Below, in pieces: positions 6,545-11,353 of a DNA stretch of 11,353 bases (positions are counted from its first letter, which is position 1; each line of letters starts with the position of its first letter). The stretch is from Bacteroidales bacterium UBA6428 (GTDB taxonomy: Bacteria; Bacteroidota; Bacteroidia; Bacteroidales; UBA932). The stretch spans positions 1 to 11,353 of the forward strand of contig DJOW01000024.1 in assembly GCA_002437305.1 (NCBI GenBank), written 5' to 3'. The notes beneath the pieces are model-generated. The model ran no database searches. It had not been told where the DNA came from and saw nothing but the letters and a program-made list of their open reading frames with translations. The translations under genes and the position numbers were made by a program.

Positions 6545-7342
6545 ATGCCGACAAAGACAAAAGTCAGGAATATGTTCGACAGCATAGCCGGCGACTATGA
6601 CTCTCTAAATCACATACTTTCACTGGACATCGACAAGATCTGGAGGAAGAAGGCGCTGAAACAGATCGTGGACGCTCACTCTCCTGTCAAGGTTCTGGAT
6701 CTGGCCTGCGGAACGGGGGATTTCTCAATCGCGATCGCAAAGGCTCTGATACGGCCGCACAAGCCTGCCACTGAACTTGCCAGTGCACAGGGCGCTTCGA
6801 CTGTGACAGCGGCACCCTCCATTGGCCACGTAATCGGTGTGGACCTGTCGGAAGGAATGCTGGCGGTGATGCGTGAGAAAGTCCGAAAGGCGGGCCTGGA
6901 CGATATCATCAGCATCGAGGAAGGCGATGGAGAGGCGCTCCGCTTTCCCGACAACACCTTCGACAGAGTTACCATCGCGTTCGGAATCAGGAACTTCGAG
7001 GACAGGCCTAAAGGCCTGAAGGAGATGCTCCGCGTCCTGAAACCAGGCGGGCGCCTGGTGATTCTTGAACTGTCCCGTCCCGAGAACAAGGTGATCCGCT
7101 GGCTCTACGACCTGTATTTTCTCCACATTCTCCCGAAGATCGGCGGGAAGGTCTCCGGAGACAAGGCCGCCTACGCCTACCTGCCCGCCTCGGTCGCGGC
7201 CTTTCCCGGCAAGAAGGAGTTTACAGCCACGATGCGCTCCGCCGGCTTCCACACCGTCACCCACAAAGCCTTCACCCTCGGTGTCTGCCGGATGTACACA
7301 GGCAAGAAAGAGAACACCGTCAAATTAAACCCAAACAAATAA
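6545..7342 (+). CDS. menG: demethylmenaquinone methyltransferase MenG (UbiE family)
   Basis: MenG is a SAM-dependent class I methyltransferase that C-methylates demethylmenaquinone, the last step of menaquinone synthesis. It has 265 residues. The UbiE start MFDSIAGDYDSLNHILSLDIDKIWR is at 10-34, SAM motif I VLDLACGTGD at 50-59, the acidic loop VIGVDLSEGM at 96-105, FGIRNFEDRPKGLKEMLRVLKPGG at 146-169, and LYFLHILPKIGG at 190-201. It is about 20 residues longer than many relatives because of an Ala/Thr/Ser/Pro-rich insert at about 66-94, between motif I and the VIGVD strand. The start ATG lies 4 nt after the menA stop, whose TAGGA may double as the ribosome site. It may also act as UbiE on ubiquinone precursors in other groups, but menaquinone is expected here from menA. 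Confidence 0.95.
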   Translation: MPTKTKVRNMFDSIAGDYDSLNHILSLDIDKIWRKKALKQIVDAHSPVKVLDLACGTGDFSIAIAKALIRPHKPATELASAQGASTVTAAPSIGHVIGVDLSEGMLAVMREKVRKAGLDDIISIEEGDGEALRFPDNTFDRVTIAFGIRNFEDRPKGLKEMLRVLKPGGRLVILELSRPENKVIRWLYDLYFLHILPKIGGKVSGDKAAYAYLPASVAAFPGKKEFTATMRSAGFHTVTHKAFTLGVCRMYTGKKENTVKLNPNK

Positions 7343-7345
7343 ACA

Positions 7346-8542
7346 ATGATTTTTATGAACATTAAAAAGCACCTTTTGATCGCGGTTCTGGCAGTGCTGC
7401 CATACTTGACAGTGGCGCAGAACGGACCGGTCAGCGCCAAGATCGTGTGCGGGCCCTACCTTCAGAATGTCACTACGGACAGCTTCACTGTGATGTGGAT
7501 CACTGACGTGGATGCTGTGGCGTGGGTTGAGATCGCGCCCGACAATGATGAGAATTTCTACTACGACGAAAGGCCGAGGTACTACGACATGCGCGGTCAC
7601 GGGCTCAAGCCGATCGGCAAGATCCACAAGGTGACGGTCAACGGGCTGGATCCCGGCACAAGCTACCGCTACAGGGTAATGATGACCGCCGTGCAGGACT
7701 ACTACCATAACTACAGCCCCGTCTACGGTAAAGGTTCCGGAGCACCTGCCTACAAGGTTGACTTGCCTAAGGCTACAACCCTTAAGAAAGACTATGACGA
7801 AGTCAAGTTCGCTGTTGTCAATGATGTGCACGCACAGGACTCGCTCCTGCGCAAGTTATTCGAGAACAAGAAGAAAAACAAGGAATTCGATTTCGTGGTC
7901 TTCAACGGAGACATGACCTCCGACATCGCCTACGGCGACAAGATTGTCAAGCACTACCTAAAGCCTGCCGGCGACCTGTTCGCGGACGAGACTCCCCTCT
8001 TTATGGTCAGAGGCAACCACGAATTCAGAGGCAAGGACGCCCTGCGGTTCTCGGAATATTTCTGCTTCCCGGAGCACGGCCCCTACTACACCTTCAAGTA
8101 CGGAGAGTTCTTCTTCCTGGTGATGGACAGCGGAGAAGACAAGGTGGACAGCGACATCGAGAACCAAGGCAGGCTCTGCTCTGAACAATACCTCGACCAG
8201 GAAGCCGAATGGATGAAAGGCGTTGTCGAAAGCGATGACTGGAAAAACGCCAAAAGACGTATTGTCTTCAGCCATATTCCTCCGCAGGTCAAGAACGCAT
8301 GGCACGGCAATCTGAATATGTCGCAGAAGTTCCTGCCCATCCTCAACAATGCCGATGTGGACTTGATGCTCTGCGGACATACCCACCGCTTCGGCAACCT
8401 TAAGCCTGGAGACACCGACGCCTTGTTTCCGGTCATCATAAACGGCCAGTGGCAAAGAATGGACATCACTGCGAACGCCAAGGACATCACCGTAAGAATC
8501 TACGACACCGACGGCAAACTCACCCACTCCATTGACCTCTGA
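7346..8542 (+). CDS. exported metallophosphoesterase, purple-acid-phosphatase-like
   Basis: This is a 398-residue calcineurin-like phosphoesterase predicted to be exported by a signal peptide (MNIKKHLLIAVLAVLPYLTVAQ). An N-terminal fibronectin-like domain of the purple acid phosphatase type covers about 33-140 (GPYLQNVTTDSFTVMWITD... LDPGTSYRYRV). The metal-binding motifs are all present: NDVH (D160, H162), FNGDM (D189), RGNHE (N224, H225), FSH (H310) and CGHTH (H345, H347). It should therefore be an active two-metal phosphatase or phosphodiesterase; the substrate cannot be inferred. The ATG at 7346 follows the menG stop by 3 nt in an A-rich stretch; a second in-frame ATG at 7355 begins the more typical MNIKKH signal sequence and may be the real start. 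It appears to be the third gene of the menA operon, and a strong terminator hairpin follows at 8623-8672. Confidence 0.9.
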   Translation: MIFMNIKKHLLIAVLAVLPYLTVAQNGPVSAKIVCGPYLQNVTTDSFTVMWITDVDAVAWVEIAPDNDENFYYDERPRYYDMRGHGLKPIGKIHKVTVNGLDPGTSYRYRVMMTAVQDYYHNYSPVYGKGSGAPAYKVDLPKATTLKKDYDEVKFAVVNDVHAQDSLLRKLFENKKKNKEFDFVVFNGDMTSDIAYGDKIVKHYLKPAGDLFADETPLFMVRGNHEFRGKDALRFSEYFCFPEHGPYYTFKYGEFFFLVMDSGEDKVDSDIENQGRLCSEQYLDQEAEWMKGVVESDDWKNAKRRIVFSHIPPQVKNAWHGNLNMSQKFLPILNNADVDLMLCGHTHRFGNLKPGDTDALFPVIINGQWQRMDITANAKDITVRIYDTDGKLTHSIDL

Positions 8543-8622
8543 CAGACCGAACGCACCGGCGCAGACACACCAGATGACTGGCGGACAAATACAGCAGGTA
8601 GCTAAGCCACTCATTAACAACT

Positions 8623-8672
8623 AATTAAACAACCTTCTTTGGTGCATACCGACCAAAGAAGGTTGTTTAATT
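8623..8672 (+). terminator. long perfect hairpin, probable terminator of the menA operon
   Basis: A 21-bp perfectly paired stem (8623-8643 with 8652-8672) encloses an 8-nt loop GCATACCG and ends in TTTT (8671-8674). It lies 80 nt after the phosphoesterase stop codon. The stem is much longer than a usual intrinsic terminator (about 7-10 bp). The bases between 8543 and 8622 hold no gene that I can support. Confidence 0.7.
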
Positions 8673-8768
8673 TTCACATTATCAAATAATTACATACCAC
8701 ACGAAATCAGCCGCAACGACCACTGACTCAAAGAGGAGACGATTACTCATCATGCGTAAAAGTCCAAC

Positions 8769-8834
8769 AAAAAACAGGAAGCCTCTGTTCTGGATTTTGG
8801 TAACGTGCAAAATTCAGGTTAGAGGTTTCCTGTT
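8769..8834 (-). terminator. 62-nt structured inverted repeat, possible terminator of the HEAT-repeat gene
   Basis: Outer arms 8773-8786 and 8821-8834 pair at 13 of 14 positions, and inner arms 8790-8799 and 8808-8817 at 9 of 10. They are separated by a GTT/GTT internal loop and closed by an 8-nt loop (8800-8807). On the minus strand the stem ends in a run of six T (A-tract at 8769-8774), as expected for an intrinsic terminator 45 nt after the HEAT gene's stop. However, the imperfect pairs are G·U only when the plus strand is transcribed (G8781·U8826, G8793·U8814), so a plus-strand RNA role cannot be excluded. The rest of 8673-8768 shows no gene or clear promoter. Confidence 0.5.
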
Positions 8835-8878
8835 CTTATGTGTAACAGTTATTCCTGATTGTTTGTCACACCTGATGC

Positions 8879-10981
8879 TTAGATAGGCTCGGCCTCGCTG
8901 AGGATCTTGTTTATCGCATCGACAGCGTAACCGTCATCGGCACCACCCGCAGCCTTGAAGATCACTACAGCCTTGTCGAGGTTGGACTTGAGATCCGCAT
9001 AATTGATCTCCTCCTTGGTCTTGGAGGCGATTGTCCTTACACATTCGGCTGCCGAATGTCTGACACCTTTATCATTGTCATCCAAATACTTTCCGGCCAG
9101 CAGGAACGCCTTCATGGTCGGCACGGAAGCAAGAGACTTGAGGATGGACTTCTTCACCGCCGGGGTCTGGGCGAGCTCAAGAGCCTTGGCGAAATCCATA
9201 CGTTTCTTGTCTATGTTGGTCTCGTACTGTGAGACAAGGGAAGAATACCTCTTCACAGCCTTGTCCGCAAGACTTGCGTCCGAACCGGCAATCTTGACGA
9301 GAACCGGAGCGACCTTGAAATTGTCAATGTCAAGCAAAGATGCGAAAGCGGACTTGTCACCGGCCTCGTAAGCGGCGGCCAGATCGTTCACGGCCTCGTC
9401 AGTGCCGGTGGCGGCAAGGACAGGGTAGTAGGCGGCGGGGTTCTTCGATTTCTTCATCAGAGCGCTCACCTTGGCATACCGCTCAGCCGGAGCGAGAGTG
9501 TGCACAGCTGCGATCAAAGCGTTCTGTGCAGCCTTCAGATCGGTTGCGGAAGCATTGTCAAGCATAGTGCCCACTTTGCCAATATCCTGAACACCAACAA
9601 TGTCCACAAGCGCAAGCTTGGCAAGAGACGAAGCCTCCGCATCCTTGGAATCGACCAATGAATATACCTTCGGAGCGGCGGCGGTCATCCTTCTTGCCAT
9701 CACCAGGCTAAGGATGCTGCCAAGAGTCTTGTTATCCTTGACGTTGTCAAGAGCGGCGATAAGTTCATTCCGGTAGTCACCCTTAAATGATTTCAGAGCG
9801 GCAACGGCTGCGGCGTTGTTCTCACCTCCGAGCTGTCCGACGAGAGCCTTGGCGGCCTTGTCACCTCCGATCTTGCCGGCGGCGGCAATGGCGGCTGAAG
9901 CCACGTCACCACCTTCGGAGAAGGAACCGAGCACGATGTCGGAGACGGATGAAACCTTGTTGTCGCCAAACCAGTTGAGGAGATCGACCTTTACAGGCGA
10001 AGCCAGTTTCGCGAAATTCTTGGTGAAAAGAGGAACAAGGTTTCCCGCGCCAAGAATCGAAGTGGCGTTGCCAATCACGGAGTTCCTGTACTTGATGTCG
10101 TCGCTCTTCAAAGCGGCCGACACGACTTTCATAGCCTTCGCCGGATCATTTTTCATCTGTGCGAGAGCTCCGGCGGACTTGTAGGCTGACACATCGGAAG
10201 CCATCAGATCCTTGGCGGCTTTCGCCACGGCCTTGCTCTTGGAGCCATCCGCAAGCCTCACTGCCAGAGCGGCATAATCAGGAGTCGAGTTCTCTTTAAG
10301 AATATTCAGAGATGACTCGGAGCCGATTACCGCAAGCGCGGAAAAGTAGGCGTTGTCGTGCATCGTGGAGTTCAGGACGGTCGGAATTACCCATTTCTGA
10401 ATATAAGGCTCGGCGGCAGTGATTCCTTTCTCCGCTGCGGCCGTGGCCAACAATTTCCTGTCAGCGGTGCCCTCCTTCACAAGGTCAAGAATCAAATCCT
10501 CCGTTCCCGGAATATCCACGAGAGCGCCTATGGCTGTGGAGGCGAGTGCAGGATCGTTGACATATTCCTTGAACAATGTGGCATCCGCTGGTTTTGCGAT
10601 CTGGCGGAGCAAGTTCAGCAGTAGAGCCTTGTTGTTGGTGTCAGTTGTGATCTTTATGGCCTGTGCGAATCCTTCGCGTACCTTGTCAACACACGCAGGA
10701 TTGGCCGAAGCATAATTCGCGAGACCTGTGAGGGCATATTCATAAAGATTGTTCCGCACGCCTTCCGCCGCAGGTTTAAGCATCTTGGCGGTTTCCACCA
10801 CCGAAGAAGGGGCAGCGGCGGCAAGGTCGGCTATCTGGGTGTTGAAATCTGTCGCATTGTTGGCCGGCATGGCCGCAAGCACGTCAGCGACCACGGTCTC
10901 AACGGTTCTCTGCCTCGCATCCTGGGCATTGACGGACAGGGCAGCCGCGAGGAATAATATGGACGTAATTAATTTCTTCAT
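8879..10981 (-). CDS. exported HEAT-repeat protein of unknown function
   Basis: This is a 700-residue, Ala/Lys/Asp-rich protein with a signal peptide (MKKLITSILFLAAALSVNAQ, cleavage after NAQ or NA) and no transmembrane segment after it. The body is a run of amphipathic helical pairs typical of HEAT/armadillo solenoids, for example GALVDIPGTEDLILDLVKEG, AIAAAGKIGGDKAAKALVGQLGG and the C-terminal RHSAAECVRTIASKT. No catalytic motif is visible, so a scaffold or binding role outside the cytoplasm is the reasonable inference. I chose the ATG at 10981; another in-frame ATG at 10993 (MRLN) lies 1 nt from the upstream gene's stop and would still leave the signal sequence intact. It follows the Gfo/Idh/MocA oxidoreductase gene by 13 nt and is probably co-transcribed. 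Such exported HEAT proteins next to oxidoreductases are seen in Bacteroidetes carbohydrate loci, but no sugar gene is visible here to confirm this. Confidence 0.85.
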   Translation of the reverse strand: MKKLITSILFLAAALSVNAQDARQRTVETVVADVLAAMPANNATDFNTQIADLAAAAPSSVVETAKMLKPAAEGVRNNLYEYALTGLANYASANPACVDKVREGFAQAIKITTDTNNKALLLNLLRQIAKPADATLFKEYVNDPALASTAIGALVDIPGTEDLILDLVKEGTADRKLLATAAAEKGITAAEPYIQKWVIPTVLNSTMHDNAYFSALAVIGSESSLNILKENSTPDYAALAVRLADGSKSKAVAKAAKDLMASDVSAYKSAGALAQMKNDPAKAMKVVSAALKSDDIKYRNSVIGNATSILGAGNLVPLFTKNFAKLASPVKVDLLNWFGDNKVSSVSDIVLGSFSEGGDVASAAIAAAGKIGGDKAAKALVGQLGGENNAAAVAALKSFKGDYRNELIAALDNVKDNKTLGSILSLVMARRMTAAAPKVYSLVDSKDAEASSLAKLALVDIVGVQDIGKVGTMLDNASATDLKAAQNALIAAVHTLAPAERYAKVSALMKKSKNPAAYYPVLAATGTDEAVNDLAAAYEAGDKSAFASLLDIDNFKVAPVLVKIAGSDASLADKAVKRYSSLVSQYETNIDKKRMDFAKALELAQTPAVKKSILKSLASVPTMKAFLLAGKYLDDNDKGVRHSAAECVRTIASKTKEEINYADLKSNLDKAVVIFKAAGGADDGYAVDAINKILSEAEPI

Positions 10982-10994
10982 ATTCAAGCGCATA

Positions 10995-11353
10995 TTAAAG
11001 GATCATTGAACCCCAAGGGGCACGCATAGGCTGGTTGATGAGTTGGTTGGCGGCGTCATCATCGATGAATCGCTGCTTGTCCGGATCGAAGTGCAGCGTT
11101 CTGCCAAGACGCAGGGCGCACGCTCCGATGTTGACGACCGTGCAGCTGTGGTGGCCGTTGTCCTCGGCCAGAGCGAACTTCTGGCGGGTCTTGACGCACT
11201 CAAGGAAGTCGGTGTGGCGTGGCTCCGGATCAGGAAGCGAATTAATCACGTCCATCACGTTAGGAATCGTACACTCGAATCCTTTGTAGACCTTGCCGTT
11301 AGGTCCTTCGATGTAAGGCACCTTGCCCTTGCTCTCGAAGCCTTCGCCCTCAA
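10995..11353 (-). CDS. Gfo/Idh/MocA-family oxidoreductase, C-terminal end (5' part outside window)
   Basis: The frame is open from the right edge to a TAA at 10995-10997, giving about 118 C-terminal residues. The segment HTDFLECVKTRQKFALAEDNGHHSCTVVNIGACALRLGRTLHFDPDKQRF followed by ANQLINQPMRAPW is the characteristic tail of Bacteroidetes Gfo/Idh/MocA NAD(P)-dependent oxidoreductases that act on sugars or related polyols. The Rossmann nucleotide-binding domain and catalytic lysine lie outside the window, so neither cofactor nor substrate can be judged, nor whether an export signal (often Tat) is present. An internal GTG at 11321 could serve as a start, but the reading frame continues upstream with plausible coding text (EGEGFESKGKVPYIEG). 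The HEAT-repeat gene follows immediately. Confidence 0.85.
   Translation of the reverse strand, partial: EGEGFESKGKVPYIEGPNGKVYKGFECTIPNVMDVINSLPDPEPRHTDFLECVKTRQKFALAEDNGHHSCTVVNIGACALRLGRTLHFDPDKQRFIDDDAANQLINQPMRAPWGSMIL

Noticed and set aside
8752..8886. 44-codon plus-strand reading frame (begins MRKSPTKNRKPLFW) preceded by AGAGGAG about 13 nt upstream
   Set aside because: It runs through the long hairpin, whose two arms dictate most of its codons, and overlaps the end of the HEAT-repeat gene. No recognisable protein feature was seen, so the frame is more likely a by-product of the repeat.

Overview
The window looks like a chromosomal segment from a Bacteroidales bacterium. The DNA is moderately G+C-rich (about half, judged by eye). 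The evidence is the gene families: a lipid-anchored DUF4369/TlpA-type thioredoxin, a secreted C69 dipeptidase, a DUF4143 ATPase, MenA/MenG for menaquinone, and a Gfo/Idh/MocA oxidoreductase beside an exported HEAT-repeat protein. In addition, recognisable promoters match the Bacteroidetes pattern (TTTG, about 20 bp, TAnnTTTG), and most genes lack a strong Shine-Dalgarno sequence. The genus cannot be fixed from the sequence alone.

Layout, left to right. (1) 1-614 (+) is the C-terminal part of a DUF4143-type ATPase with a PD-(D/E)XK-like domain. It converges on (2) a secreted C69 dipeptidase, 691-2268 (-), which has a good promoter at 2354-2385. (3) 2269-2553 is non-coding and carries this promoter, a leader hairpin, and three hairpin-like units spaced about 50 nt apart; the last probably terminates uvrC. 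(4) 2554-5448 (-) is a two-gene operon: a lipoprotein thioredoxin followed 18 nt later by uvrC, which opens with TTG. (5) 5449-5640 is a divergent promoter region with a 16-bp near-palindrome beside a TACCTTTG -7 element. (6) 5641-8542 (+) is a tight operon: menA, menG (4-nt gap) and an exported purple-acid-phosphatase-like metallophosphoesterase (3-nt gap). (7) 8543-8878 is non-coding and holds two very long hairpins. (8) 8879 to the right edge (-) is an operon of a Gfo/Idh/MocA oxidoreductase (C-terminal end only) and a 700-residue exported HEAT-repeat protein.

Functionally, menA and menG catalyse the last two steps of menaquinone synthesis (prenylation of DHNA, then C-methylation). UvrC is the dual-incision nuclease of nucleotide excision repair. 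The thioredoxin, dipeptidase, phosphoesterase and HEAT protein are all predicted to act outside the cytoplasm. Most of the window is ordinary housekeeping or cell-envelope content. I see no CRISPR array, insertion sequence, phage gene, tRNA or rRNA, and no convincing new multi-gene system. The least explained parts are the two intergenic regions with long structured repeats (2410-2550 and 8623-8834).
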